From Arbacia lixula (taxonomy: Eukaryota > Echinodermata > Echinoidea > Arbacioida > Arbaciidae), in contig OZ022577.1 in the NCBI GenBank assembly GCA_963669155.1, positions 24,628,635 through 24,692,634 on the forward strand: 64,000 bases of DNA, in the 5' to 3' direction. Every line of letters begins with the position of its first letter. Positions within the stretch are counted from its first letter, which is position 1. Below, in pieces: positions 25,724 through 37,297 of the stretch. Below the pieces are notes generated by a model that saw only the letters and a list, made by a program, of their open reading frames with translations, had not been told where the DNA came from and made no database searches. The translations under genes were made by a program, and so were the position numbers.

Positions 25724-26640
25724 TTGACTACACACATAGTCAAAGAGAAAAACAAGTATGCTAGCCAGTTTCTGGCAGATGAAAATGTTGCAGAATGGAT
25801 GAGGGACCATCCTCAATCGAGATTCAAGAGGTGGCCAGTCGAAGGAATCGATTCTGTAAAGCTGAAAAAGTAGCTTGGCCTCCTCATCAATATGGGTCTC
25901 GTTCACAAGAACAAGCTCTCAGAGTACTGGACAACCCGCCCAAGTCAGAAGACTCCTTTCTTCAATGAGGTCATGCCATTTTGGTTGTTCTCCTTGATCA
26001 ATAGGATGTTACATGTCAACGACAGGCAGACAGAAATACCTCGCAGAGAAGATGGCCATGATCCCTGGCACAAAATTCGCCCCATCTTAGATCGCCTGAA
26101 CCAGTCATACAAACATCATTACATACCAGACGTGCATGTCAGTATTGATGAAAGCATGATTGGAATGAAGAATAGAATCGCTTACATGAATACCTGCCAA
26201 ATAAGAGGCATGCCAGATTTGGCATCAATAAATTTGAGTTATGTGATGACAATGGATCCGTACAACATATCGAACTCTACGCAGGAAAGGACTTTCACAT
26301 CCGATATCCTGAAGGCCAGGCCCATGGTGTAATGGTGTAATAATAATAATATTGACTGGCGTTACTTTCGGGAGATACCAAAAATATTTCCCTCACTAGA
26401 CCCATATTGCCCTCGTCTTCGACTCGGGGCAATATGAGACTAGTTTGGGAAATATATTTGGTATCTCCCTCAAGGCCAGTCAATATTATATAAATATATT
26501 TCTATGATATTTCTGTTGAATGGTACACCCTGTGGTGGAAGATATGTGTGAGTTGCTGATTTGGCTCACAGGATCTATATTTTTAGGATTAACATCATTT
26601 AATTATTTTGTAGAAAAGTTGTATTATTTTTGTAAAATGA
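25724..26640 (+). pseudogene. piggyBac-like (PGBD) transposase remnant
   Basis: piggyBac transposases cut and paste DNA at TTAA using three catalytic Asp. Residues from 25724 read as the family core: HIVKEKNKYASQFLADENV, GLLINMGLVHKNKLSEYW, the DPWHKIRPILDRLNQSY block, and VSIDESMIGMK, whose Asp matches a catalytic Asp of the family. Breaks: in-frame TAG at 25871-25873 (between KLKK and LGLL), a frameshift near 26205 after which the next frame gives FGINKFELCDDNGSV (second catalytic Asp region) and IELYAGKDFHIRYPEG, then a foldback at 26348-26488. Sequence after it (about 26520-26640: VVEDMCELLIWLTG, TSFNYFVEKLYYF) resembles the third core segment with further damage. A non-functional copy. 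Confidence 0.8.
26348..26488. mobile_element. Small foldback, copy 2, inside a piggyBac-like gene
   Basis: Nearly identical to 21925-22073. Transposase-like coding stops just before it (EGQAHGV) and appears to resume after it (VVEDMCELLIWLTG), so it looks like an insertion into the gene. Confidence 0.78.
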
Positions 26641-27193
26641 AAACTATTACACAATTAAATAATAATCATGTAAGTAAATGTACTACTTTTGTATTTTATT
26701 TTACGTAAACAAAAATGAAAAGTCAGTAAGTACCAAGGTGTTCCACCAATTTTTTGATGTAGCCAGTCCATGCGGCTGGCAAATTTAATTTTCAACGATC
26801 ATTGACTAACACGCGGAGCTGACGGAGATATGGAGCAGAAGTGGGCCTTGGTGATTTTGGAAAGAAAAATGGAGTCGACATTGTAGAGACAGCAAGGATA
26901 GAGTATCCTAAAAAATCAGGGTGCAGTCTGAAAAAATCGGACTTCAATTTCAAAGAGGAAGATTAGTTGGTTTACACTTTCGTGAAGCCAAAACGAAAGG
27001 CGAAGAAGACTGGCGTCAGTGTTACTGCAATCTAATTCTTCTTAAACCCATGGAAGCAGAAAAACAAGGCTGTCCAAGAAACGGAGGCAACCGAGGCTGA
27101 CAAGCTAACAGACGAGATTATTCACAAGGGTAGCAGCAAAAGAGCCATGACAGAGGTATATTTCTTCCCTGATTATGTGGATATATACACTAC

Positions 27194-27350
27194 AGCTCAA
27201 AGGAATTGGCATAGGGAAAGGGAGAGGGAAGAAAGGTAAGGAGCCGCAGTTTTAAACCGCGGTATATTTTGTGAAGTTCAGCATGAACATGATGCTTTAG
27301 CCTAAAAAGCCTCATGTTTCATGCTGAACTGGACAAAATATACCGCGGTA
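27194..27350. mobile_element. AGCTCAAAGG-family foldback, right-truncated
   Basis: Same truncation at ACCGCGGTA followed by CAGCCTATATAGG as the copy at 22764-22920. Confidence 0.82.
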
Positions 27351-28013
27351 CAGCCTATATAGGTCTCCCTTTTGCTATACACTTCGTATAGATGGTCTGC
27401 CCATATGCCATAGAATTAGTAATGTAGCAGTCAACTACTTACTGACATTGCTAGCCTAGACCTGGTTGTGTGTTCACTCTGAATTATATTCTTTGGATTT
27501 TCTTATAATTTTTTCATTGTTTATGTAAACAAAAGTGAAAAGTCGGTAAGTACAAAGGTGTTCCACCAATTTTTTGATGTAGCCAATCCATGCGGCCGGC
27601 AAATTTAAATTTCAACGATCATTGACTAACACGCGGAGCTGACGGACATATGGAGCAGAAGTGGGCCTTGGAGATTTTGGAAAGAAGAATGGAGTCGACA
27701 TTGTAGAGACAGCGAGGACAGAGTATCCTAAAAAATCAGGGTGCAGTCTGAAAAAATCGGACTTCAATATCAAAGAGGAAGATGAGTTGGTGTACACTTT
27801 CGTGAAGCCAAAACAAAAGGTGAAGGAGACTGGCGTCAGTGTTACTGCGATCTAATTCTTCTTAAACCCATGGAAGCAGAAAAACAAGGCTGTCCAAGAA
27901 ACGGAGGCAACCGAGGCTGACAAGCTAACAGATGAGATTATTCACAAGGGTAGCAGCAAAAGAGCCATGACAGAGGTATATTTCTTCCCTGATTATGTGG
28001 ATATATACACTAC

Positions 28014-28170
28014 AGCTCAAAGGAATTGGCATCGGGAAAGGGAAAGGGAAGAAAGGTAAGGAGCCGCAGTTTTAAACCGCGGTATATTTCGTGAAGTTCA
28101 GCATGAACATGATGCTTTAGCCTAAAAAGCCTCATGTTTCATGCTGAATTGGACAAAATATACCGCGGTA
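28014..28170. mobile_element. AGCTCAAAGG-family foldback, right-truncated
   Basis: Same truncation at ACCGCGGTA as the copies at 22764 and 27194. Confidence 0.82.
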
Positions 28171-28414
28171 CAGCCTATATAGGTCTCCCTTTTGCTATAC
28201 ACTTCGTATAGATGGTCTGCCCATATGCCATAGAATTAGTAATGTAGCAGTCAACTACTTACTGACATTGCTAGCCTAGACCTGCTTTTGTGTTCACTCT
28301 GAATTATATTCTTTGGATTTTCGTATAATTTTTTTATTTGTGTACATTTAACGTACCATACAACACACGCATTCACACAAACCTTCATATCACCAACGAA
28401 GTGTACCACGTAAA

Positions 28415-29389
28415 ATGGCAAAATACCCTGAGATGAACTGGAAGGCCAGCGACCTTCCTAGCGAATTCACGCTATCTAAGCAGCTCATGGAGCTCATGTT
28501 CCAGGACCAAGAAGTTACAGACCCTAGCAAACAAACAACCAAAATAAAAATCGCCGTTTGGGGTGAAGGCCTCAAATGACTCAATTTGTCCGGGCTTAAT
28601 GAAACTGATCTCATGGAGCCGGAGATAGTTTGGGCCACGATCGGAGCACAGTTCAAGGTAAATTTAAACTTCCGCATACAGAGGTTAGAGTTGATGCACT
28701 ACAGGCAACGCCATGATGAAACGATAGATGAATTTGTTAACCGGTGCCGTGAAGGGGCATGCAAATGTGACTTCACAGAGGAGGAACTCAAATAGCGAAT
28801 TATAGAGTTAGTCACTTCCTCCACACCGATAGAGGCATTCCAGAAAGCATTGTTGGATCAACCAAAAGGCTACTCGATCGATAGCATCTTGTCGGGTAGG
28901 AAATACAAAGCCCTAGCAGTGGGACGTTAATGTCTTCAAATACTTGATGCTCACCTATCGGTTAGCGCAGTTTCGCACAATGACAGATGCCAGGCTTGCG
29001 GCATGAAGGGCCACTGGGCCAAGGTTTGTAGGAAGTCGCAACGTAAACAGAACCATAGCCAACATAGGCAAGTAGGTCATGGTCATGATCACAAACGATC
29101 AACCTCAAAGCATCGAGGTAAAGTTGGGCGACCTAAACACACCATAGGAAAGAAACCGATTCATGAAGTGAATACGCAGGACCTGACGGATACTGGTTCC
29201 GGAAGCAAACAATTAACACACACACAGTCATTTCATAGCATTGATACGCAGAATATTTCCGATACCAAAGCATTTGTGTATATCAATATTGTATCTACCA
29301 CTATGGATGTTACCAAAATTGTTGCCATGTTGGAAAACTTGTTGGAGTCCAGAAAGAGGAAATATACAGAGAGTGAAAATGAAGATTAG
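28415..29389 (+). pseudogene. Gypsy-type Gag with CCHC knuckle, three in-frame stops
   Basis: One continuous frame runs from the ATG at 28415 to the TAG at 29387, interrupted only by stops near 28577, 28793 and 28928. Gag proteins form the retrotransposon capsid and bind RNA. The middle (LMHYRQRHDETIDEFVNRCR, CDFTEEELK, LVTSSTPIEAFQKALLDQP) is a typical Ty3/Gypsy retro-gag domain, and CQACGMKGHWAKVC is a CCHC zinc knuckle (about 28988-29029). After a basic linker, FHSIDTQNIS and AFVYINI resemble the approach to a protease but no DTG follows; the frame ends in an unrelated acidic tail (RKRKYTESENED). No LTRs or pol found nearby. No frameshift in 325 codons, only nonsense changes, suggests modest age. 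Confidence 0.78.
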
Positions 29390-29933
29390 TAGGACTATAT
29401 TGATTAATATTTTTTCATGATTTTGTGTGCATGATTTTCATGATGTCCATCTTTTTTGTTTGTTTGTTTGTGTGTGTCATGTGTAGATCTAGATCGAGAC
29501 ATATGCATGTGACTTGTGTATTGAGCATGATGATGAGATAAAATTAGGATAATCAATGATTACTTGTGATTCCTTTTAAAAGAACTGTCTTGTTCATGAT
29601 ATGAGCCAAGAATCTCAACTTATTACCGCCTGAGCACTGAGCCTGAGGGCAAGTGATGGTCAAATTATGTCACAAAATACTGACTTAGCTTAGTAGACGT
29701 ATGAAGGGGAGGGGTGGCATATCAGGGCACCTAAAAACTAAATTTAATATTAAAAATGAATTTCACTAAAATTCCACAAAATTGGTTGACACTGTTCCTT
29801 ATTTTCCTTACAAATAAAGTGTGCCAAAACTCTCATAAACATCGAAGCAAAATACACAATTTCTTGCTAAAAGTGACTTTATTATCAAGCGGCAAGATGT
29901 AATTTCTTTTTTTTTCGTTCCATATACATATAG

Positions 29934-31486
29934 ATGCAGACATTGAGTCAGTCACGGATGAGACAACACTTGCCACAGTACCACGTCCAAGGAAGCTGCA
30001 ACAATCAAGCATGTCTCCCACCACAGCAGGCAATGTTCTTCCAAAGGAATGCATCATTTGTAGATGTACCCGGACTACAAATAAACTAGATGGGAGGCAT
30101 CGTCTAGTCCCTCTGGTACAGTGTGAACGCATTACTGCAGATAACCTCCTAAAGGCTGCTGAATTGAGAAGACACATTAGAATAAACACTCAAATCAAGG
30201 ACAAGGACTTCGTTGCTATTGAAACGAGGTATCATAGGTCTTGCTATCACGATTTTATTCGCTGTGTAACAGACAAAAAGAAGGTACATCCTGGAGATAA
30301 GCCAAAAGACCTGCATGGTGCTTCATTTGAATACCTTTCCAGCGTTGTTGAAACCAGAATTATTCGTGGCAAAGAGCTTCTTTGCAGGACTATCCTCAAG
30401 CACATGTTCATAAGGAAGGCAAAGAAGAATTGTGGGGTGGACGCTAGCAACTACAAAACAGTTCGACTAAAACAACGCCTAAAAGATCGATTCCCAGAAT
30501 TGCTATTCGTATCAGTCACGGACGAGACAACACCTGCCACAGTACCACATCCAAGGAAGCTGCTACGATCAAGCATTTCTCCCACCATAGGGGGCAATGT
30601 TCTTCCAAAGGAATGCATCATTTGTAGATGTACCCGGACTACAAATAAGCTAGATGGGAGGCATCGTCTAGTCCCTCTGGTACAGTGTGAACGCATTAGT
30701 GCAGATAACCTCCTAAAGGCTGCTGAATTGAGAAGACACATTAGGATAATCACTCAAATCAAGGACAAGGGCCTCGTTGCTATTGAAGCGAGGTATCATA
30801 GGTCTTGCTAATGCGAGTTTATTCACTGTGTAACAGACAAAAAGAAGGTAGATCATGGAGATAAGCCAAAAGACCTGCATGGTGCTTCATTTGAATACCT
30901 TTCCAGCGTTGTTGAAACCAGAATTATTTGTGGCAAAGAACTTCTTCGCATGACTAACCTCAAGCGCATGCTCATCAATGAGGCAAAGAAGAATTGTGGG
31001 GTGGACGCTAGCAACTACAAAACAGTTCGACTAAAACAACGCTTGAAAGATCAATTCCCAGAATTGCTATTCGTATCGCCAAGGAGAAGGAACGAGAGTG
31101 ATGTCGTCATGACAAGTGACATGGAGGCGACAGACCTTGTGGAACATGCTGTTCAAGATCAGGGTACAAGTACCAGTGAAGACAACCAGTATGAAGATGG
31201 AGACCAACCTCAGATTTATATCCCAGAATTGCTATTCGTATCGCCAAGGAGAAGGAACGAGAGTGATATAGTCATGACAAGTGACATGGAGGCGACAGAC
31301 CTTCCAGAACATGCTGCCCAAGATCAGGGTACAAGCAGTATGAAGATGGAGACCAACCTCAGATTTATTTCACTGCCAACAGCTGCCACAAAGTGGATGC
31401 CGTCCATTCCAAGGAGGTTAACTGATTTTCTTTTGGGTTTACAGTTGATATTTCATTGCTCAGAAAGATGTGGTAGATCTCTATGA
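29934..31486 (+). pseudogene. Cys/His domain gene with internal tandem duplication (unrecognised invertebrate family)
   Basis: A pyrimidine tract and AG at 29931-29933 precede an open frame that extends to 30811, then reopens from about 30830 to 31486. The module reads LPKECIICRCTRTTNKLDGR, QCERITADNLLKAAELRR, FVAIETRYHRSCYHDFIR: a C-x2-C and H-x3-C set that could bind zinc and is seen in many uncharacterised invertebrate proteins. A 564-bp segment is duplicated head to tail (29948 and 30512). In the second copy the CYHD after RYHRS has become C-stop, so the duplicated protein would be cut short. A smaller 165-bp duplication (31057 and 31222; PELLFVSPRRRNESD) follows. I do not recognise the function; it may be transposon cargo. 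Confidence 0.55.
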
Positions 31487-31492
31487 TTTGAA

Positions 31493-32530
31493 GTAGGAAA
31501 GCCCGCCATGGAAAGAAAACGCATCGTGGAAAGAGAGCAGGAAGAAGGAAACAAAGACATAATTCTGTTGTTACTTTTGATCATTCTCCTCATGCTGATG
31601 TTGACAGTGCTGATCCTCAAAGCATCAACCACAGCAACCCAGTAATCCTCCATGAACATGATAAAGTTCATTCATGTATCTCTGATGCCGAGGTAAATGC
31701 TAGTACCTACATGTACTTCGACAAAAGACCTAGCTTTAGGCCTTGCGATGGACCGCAGTTATGCGTCAGTCATTGGAATGCTCATTCAATGAATAAGAAA
31801 ACTACTCCTATCTGTGATTTCATTGTTGAGAACAGCATTGATATTATGATTGTGACAGAATCATGGTTAAGAGGAGACACTCGTGATCACCACATTATAG
31901 CCGATATCAACATGATTCTTCCCAATTATTCCTTAGTCCATCACAACCGTTCATCTCGTGGTGGTGGAATCTGCATAATACATAGATCGTGTATAATCAT
32001 ACAGATAGTGGAACATTCAGATTACTCATCTTTTGAACTCATGTATTTATCTGTATGTGTAACACCAAGGGATGTTTTTGAACTGTGCAGTTTATCGACC
32101 TCCTCCATCTCGCAAAAACAACGTAAGGTTTGACACATTCATGCAGGAGTTCTCCACCCTTATTGAGTCCACTACATCATCTGAATGCAGAACTATTCTG
32201 GTTGGAGACTTTAATATCCATGTCGATGATGTCCACAACAGAGAAGCCAAGGCCTTTCTTGACATGCTCGATGATGCTTGTTTAAAACAGCTTGTCACAT
32301 CTCCTACACACGAAGCTGGTCATATCTTGGATATTGTTCTATCTGAGAAAACAAGTGACTTAGTTACTAACGTCGATTTGAAGTCTGAGCTCCCATCAGA
32401 TCATAAAGCTATTCTCATGGTGTTGAAATTTCATCGTCCACGGGCTCTGAAAAAGTTCATCAAGTGCCGGAAGCTTTGTGAGATAAATCGTGATGACTTT
32501 AGGAGTGACATACTACGTTCTAGCCTCTAA
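31493..32530 (+). pseudogene. LINE ORF2 N-terminus and APE endonuclease domain
   Basis: The endonuclease nicks target DNA to prime reverse transcription. From 31493 the frame has a basic stretch (GKKTHRGKRAGRRKQR), then SHWNAHSMNKKT, IDIMIVTESWL and GGGICI, up to a frame change within 32072-32133. The next frame carries FLNCAVYRPP, ILVGDFNIHVDD and LPSDHKAI, the last supplying the SDH catalytic His motif. An in-frame TAA at 32528 follows. Key residues E (TESWL), D and N (GDFN) and H (SDH) are present. Confidence 0.82.
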
Positions 32531-33117
32531 CATAGTAGCCCAGAGGATCCATCGCTTCCCGCCGACAAATTTATCTGTGTCATGCGTGAACTTCTGGACA
32601 AACATGCACCAGAGCGCACAGTGCCTGTGTCTCTTCGACCATCTGCCCCTTGGTTCAGTGATAAAGTTCAGGAGGCGAAGCGGCTACGTCGTCAAGCTGA
32701 GCGTAAATGGACGAAGTCCAATCTTGAAATAGACAGTCAGCTGTATCATGTACAGTGTCGCTTGTATAACCAACTTCTAATGGAAACTAAGTCCCACTAC
32801 TTAACATCAACGATAGAACAGTGCAACACCAAGCAGCTGTTTAGATTTGTGAAGAAACTCACTGCACCTGCATCGGAACACATCCTTCCTGACCATGCTT
32901 CTGACATGCAGCTGGCTAATGACTTTGGACAATTCTTCCGCCAGAAAGTTCAAGACATTGTGTCTTCCTTCGATGGTGATTGTACTGTTGCTGACAGCTC
33001 GTCGCCATGTGACCACTCTTTCAACGAATTTTATCAAGTAACTGAGGCAACTGTACAGAGAACTTTCACTGAGAGTCCCTCCAAGTCATGCAGGCTTGAT
33101 CCGATACCAACAACTCT

Positions 33118-33820
33118 CTCTACTGATGAACTAGTATACAAATATTTCATGACCATGAGGGATCTTGTGGAATCTATTTGCACCGAGGTTAAGTGGAGGG
33201 CGTGCGGTACTATTTTCCCGAGACCGCAGGTCGAGGGAAAATGGTACTGCACGCCCTCCACTTAACCGAGGGGACCAATAGATTCCACAAAGTTCCCGAA
33301 TAAAGATCATGAAATATTTGTTTTATATCCTTCATTAATATATTCTTTGTTTATTAATTGAATCCTTACCATGGACCTTGTAGTGCTCATGCTCTAAGCC
33401 CCGAATGCAGGAGCCCGATTCAGTTGTTTTGTTATTTCCTGTGGCTTGAGCAAACCAACGGAAATTCAAGTTGCACCTCGGCCGCAACACCGCTGGAGTT
33501 CCGGCAGCGCGCCCAATGATTTTCCGCTACAACGCTAAAAAGCTGCTGGAAAGAAATGTATCGCGCAGATTTTGAGTGTCGCGCATTTACCTGGGATTAA
33601 TCGATGAAAATTGTACCGATCACTAAATAGCCCGGATATCGATAGTCCAGAGGGAAAAAAGAGACTATTTTTTGACATGACGTCACGAAATAGTACTTTC
33701 TTTCCCTCTGACGTCACGAAATAGTACTTTCCTTCCCTCTGAGCTCTCTTCCTCCAAATAGTTCATCTATTTGTGGTCATGTGACACCATTTGAACCAAT
33801 CAACGCACTGGAGTATATTA
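33118..33820. mobile_element. Insertion inside the LINE RT gene, with a long hairpin
   Basis: Sequence between two RT segments that should adjoin. The first part (33138-33321) is a near-perfect hairpin; the rest contains two tandem TGACGTCACGAAATAGTACT units (33678 and 33710) and GC-richer unique sequence. No transposase frame is visible. Exact edges are uncertain by about 20 bases because the target LINE is itself diverged. Confidence 0.6.
33138..33321. repeat. Long hairpin (inverted repeat of ~80-bp arms)
   Basis: Left-arm blocks CAAATATTTCATGA, TTGTGGAATCTATT and TAAGTGGAGGGCGTGC pair with right-arm blocks GCACGCCCTCCACTTA, AATAGATTCCACAA and TCATGAAATATTTG, around a short loop at about 33218-33236. 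Confidence 0.9.
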
Positions 33821-35704
33821 ATGAGGGATATAATTCCATTTATTACTAAGCTTATTAATCAGTCACTAAGTACTGGTATTGTGCCAAGTGTGTTTAAAAC
33901 ATCTCATATAACACCTCTTTTGAAGAAGCCACACTTAGATGAATTAAAGAATTATCGCCCTATTGCAAATCTTATGTTGCTTGCTAAAATCCTGGAACGT
34001 ATTGTAGCTGATCAATTAAAAGTGTATCTGGAGGAAAATTGTCTGTTCTCGGATATGCAGTCAGCTTACCGACAGTTTCACTCTACTGAAACTGCACTGC
34101 TCAAGGTGCACAATGATTTACTACTAGCAGTTGATAAGGGTCAGGAGGTAGTCTTAGTAATGTTAGACTATTCAGCAGCGTTCGACACTATCAGTCATCG
34201 TTTATTAGTAGAACGCTTCTGTCGCACTTTTGGAATTGGTGGTATGGCATTGAAATGGTTTACATCCTACCTTGAAAATAGAGAACAAAGAGTTGTAATC
34301 AATAACGATGTATCTGATCCTTTCCCACTTTTGTATGGTGTGCCCCAGGGTTCCGTCCTCGGGCCGCTAGAGTTCATTTTGTATACGAGTCCACTCAGTG
34401 ATGTAGTGAATGCTCATAGAAACATACATCACGTAACTTACGCTGATGATACGCAGTTGTATGAGATTCTTGAACCCTGTAACAGGTCGGTTAGCTTGAA
34501 AATCTTGAAGAGTGTGTAAGAAATGTAAAATGCTGGGCACAGAAGAACTATCTTAAGCTCAATAGTGACAAATCAGAAGTACTTCACATCACATCTCAGT
34601 TTCGTAAATCCTTGCCCTTGCCAGATTTTATTGTGGATGACAAGGCGTTAAATACCTCTGAATCTGCAAAAAACCTCGGTGTAACCATAGACTCTGCTCT
34701 TAATATGAAGAATCACATAAAGAAAGTGTGTAAGGCTGCATCTTATGATATACACAGAATTGGTAAAATTAGGAAATTTCTTGATAAACCCACTACGGAA
34801 CGACTCATACATGCTTTTGTCACTTCCCATTTAGACTACTGCAACAGCCTCCTTGTTAATCTACCACCCTCCCATCTTGTTCCTCTTCAGCGCATCCAAA
34901 ATGCTGCAGCTCGTATAGTCACCCGCTCTAAGCCTTATGAACATATCACTCCAGTTTTCTCCAATCTCCATTGGCTTCCAATAATTCAACGTATTCAGTT
35001 CAAAATTCTTCTCCTTGCCTTCAAAATTCGTAATGGTGATTGCCCCATGTATCTTTCCAGTCTTGTAAAATCCAAACCCCCCTCCTCCAGGTTGAGAGCT
35101 TCAACTTCCTCTCACTTTCAGTTAATGCCTGGTCCCCGTGTGAAAACAAGATATGGCGATAGAGCTCTTTCTGTCGCTGCTCCCTAATTGTGGAATAGCC
35201 TTCCTGCCTTCATTCAAAACGCCCCATCGCTACATACTTTCAAAACAGTGTTAAAGTCCCACTTATTTGAATCTGTATAGGTCGATTTGATTTGCCTCTC
35301 GTAATTTAAATTTAATCATGGTGCTGCTGTCCCAGCTTTCCATTTGGTATAAGGATAGAACTTCACTTAATGACTGCGGGGACAGCAGCAACACAGCGCC
35401 TAGAAACATAGTATTAGGCGCGTTATAAATGTGCTCTATTATTATTATTATTTAAAGATTTTTTTAACAATTATTATTAAAGCTAGTATGAAAGAATTTG
35501 ATATTCATGGGATGATGAAAGGCTCGACTTAAAGTTGAAAGGAAAACAAATTTGCAATATGATATCTATTTCAAACTTACTTAAAAATAATAGTGTACCC
35601 ATCAGGTTTAAATATGGTATGGCCTGCATTTTCACCTACTCTAATCACTAGTTAATATGACGAGTCAAACATATATTTTCCTTTTGTCCATGTATTTTAC
35701 ACAG

Positions 35705-35914
35705 GTGCTAGAGAACTTCACAGAAAGCCAGTGGCATCGACATTTTCGGATGACACGACCAACTTTTGAGTTCCTGGCAACCAAGCCCAGGCAAGGTCTT
35801 GAGAGACAGGTGACCAACTTTGGACTGCCTATCCTGCATGCACAACAGCTGGCCGCAGTTATCTGGTGGTATGCCACACCTACCGAGTATAGGACAATTC
35901 TCCCTATCGCATAA
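35705..35914 (+). pseudogene. PIF/Harbinger-like transposase fragment
   Basis: A splice-acceptor-like TTTTACACAG precedes VLENFTESQWHRHFRMTRPT and LGLPIL-type sequence through AVIWWYATPTEYRTI. The FRMTRPTFEFL and ATPTEYRTI elements match the N-terminal region of Harbinger transposases, which precedes the DDE nuclease core. Nothing of the DDE core follows; the frame closes at 35914 and THAP-type sequence begins in another frame. Confidence 0.62.
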
Positions 35915-35924
35915 AGTGTTCTCT

Positions 35925-36245
35925 GAATGCTGGGCCAATGATGCCAAACGACAAAATTATGAAAAATATCCACGGATGGAGGATGTGACGTGGGTGAAGT
36001 TCCCAACAGACAAAGTTCAACGGAGAGCGTGGAAAAATCTCCTTCGCAGGAAAGACCACTTCGAACTGAAGTCAACCTCGTGTATTTGTTCGAGACACTT
36101 CCAGAAAGGAGCCATTTTAGCAGATAGCACTGTAAATGTGCCGCCGAGATATTTCTATTGGAATAATTTCAGACGAGATGAAGCACGAAGGGAGAGAAGT
36201 ACTCGAGGACTAGGGCATTTTGTCCGAAGGAATCGGCTATCTTGA
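35925..36245 (+). pseudogene. THAP-type zinc-finger domain fragment
   Basis: WVKFPTDKVQRRAWKNLLRR, CICSRHFQKGAI and VPPRYFYW are THAP hallmarks (FP, W, C-x2-HF, P). The N-terminal C-x2-4-C pair of the motif is not clear (a single Cys near CWANDAKR). THAP domains bind DNA in P-element and Kolobok-type transposases and in host regulators. The frame ends at 36245; a neighbouring frame (36220-36534) continues with plausible linker sequence (SPYRWSSVTEYEANKLADIS), so a frameshift is likely. Confidence 0.65.
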
Positions 36246-37297
36246 GCACAGACAGAAGCTCATCAAGACTGCTGACCAGTCGCCTTACAGATGGAGCTCT
36301 GTCACGGAATATGAGGCGAACAAGCTGGCCGACATCTCGGGGAAGACAAGAAAACGATTGAGAAGGCCGAGGCCTTCGAAGGCGCCATCCAGAAGGCCGC
36401 AGAGGAAGAACCAGCTCTGGCTCTATCCTATTGCATATTTATGCTATAAATATTATGTTGAATTTGTCCAAATATATGATATTGATCACGATGGAGTACC
36501 ATTTCTTTTATATTGGGATTGTTCGTTATCTTAGGTTGCCTGCACGTCAGTGCTTCATTCCCTGAATAAACACTTGGGACTTGGTTGATGACCTCAACAA
36601 CATGCTGCATCGTGTTGCCAAGGAGGAAGGAGGAACTTGGCTAGACATTGGGGAGCATATCACTGCAGAAGACCTGTCTCTCTACAGTGATCAGGATGGC
36701 TTCAAACTTGCAGCCATCCATTTGCTGGTTGTACAATCGAAAAGGCCACATATGGGAGTTATACCCTGATGTACATGACTAGCAAGAAAGTCATTGGTAT
36801 CCAACTTGTGCAGGGAATTTTCATACTTGTTTTTATCCAGATGAGGGAATGTCATTGACCAACTGACTTTAAATGAAATGTCTTTTTAAACTTTCTTTTT
36901 TAAATATTGTAATGGTCATACATTAGAGAATAGAAAATGTTATATGATATCTTTGACAAAATAAATCAATTGACTCTGAGCTTTGCCTTCATGATAGAAT
37001 AAGACTATGCGAACATAGAATTACCTGGTATTTTGAATATCCTTACAACATATTTCATCCCCAATTAACCTGTACAAGTTATCATTTCATATTCAAAAGA
37101 TAAACTTGCAATAGTGAGTGGAATGAAAGAGAGAAATTCTTGTGTGTTTAAAGATTAATGAAACAAGCATTGTTATATTTTGTTTTACACTTTTATTTTT
37201 TGTAGAGAGTAACGAGTAGTAATGCAAAAGAAGGAGAAGGTTTGCTGAGAGGTTTGTCAAGTCTCTGTGACAAAAACATCAAAGTTGGCTCTCCTAT

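Larger units (their letters stand above)
26337..28330 (+). repeat. piggyBac-related repeat block, copy B
   Basis: Same order as copy A, with tandem units starting at 26740 and 27560 (period 820). A third run of the trailing segment beginning CAGCCTATATAGGTCTCCC occurs at 28171-28325, after which Gag-type sequence begins. The 64-codon frame is open at 27661-27855 and closed by a stop in the 26.9-kb unit. Confidence 0.8.
32531..35280 (+). pseudogene. LINE reverse transcriptase and C-terminal domain, interrupted
   Basis: Continues in the frame of the endonuclease with a linker (MRELLDKHAPERTVP, WFSDKVQEAKR). RT proper starts at SCRLDPIPTT, is interrupted at about 33.12 kb, and resumes near 33820 with IIPFITKLINQSL, ITPLLKKP, YRPIANL, SAYRQFHSTETALL, MLDYSAAFDTISH, GVPQGSVLGP and the catalytic YADD (about 34439). 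A frameshift near 34490 and a TAA at 35185 break it further; the last residues end at the TAG at 35278. Catalytic Asp residues are present but the gene is dead. Confidence 0.85.
31493..35452 (+). mobile_element. CR1-like non-LTR retrotransposon (LINE), near full length, decayed
   Basis: Order is basic N-terminal region, AP-type endonuclease, reverse transcriptase, C-terminal domain, 3' UTR, and an ATT-repeat tail (35438-35452). The order and C-terminal motif (WNSLPAFIQ, FKTVLKSHLF) fit CR1/Jockey-like LINEs. It is broken by frameshifts near 32100 and 34490, stops at 32528 and 35185, and an insertion of about 0.65 kb near 33.1-33.8 kb. The 5' end is not defined. Confidence 0.85.
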
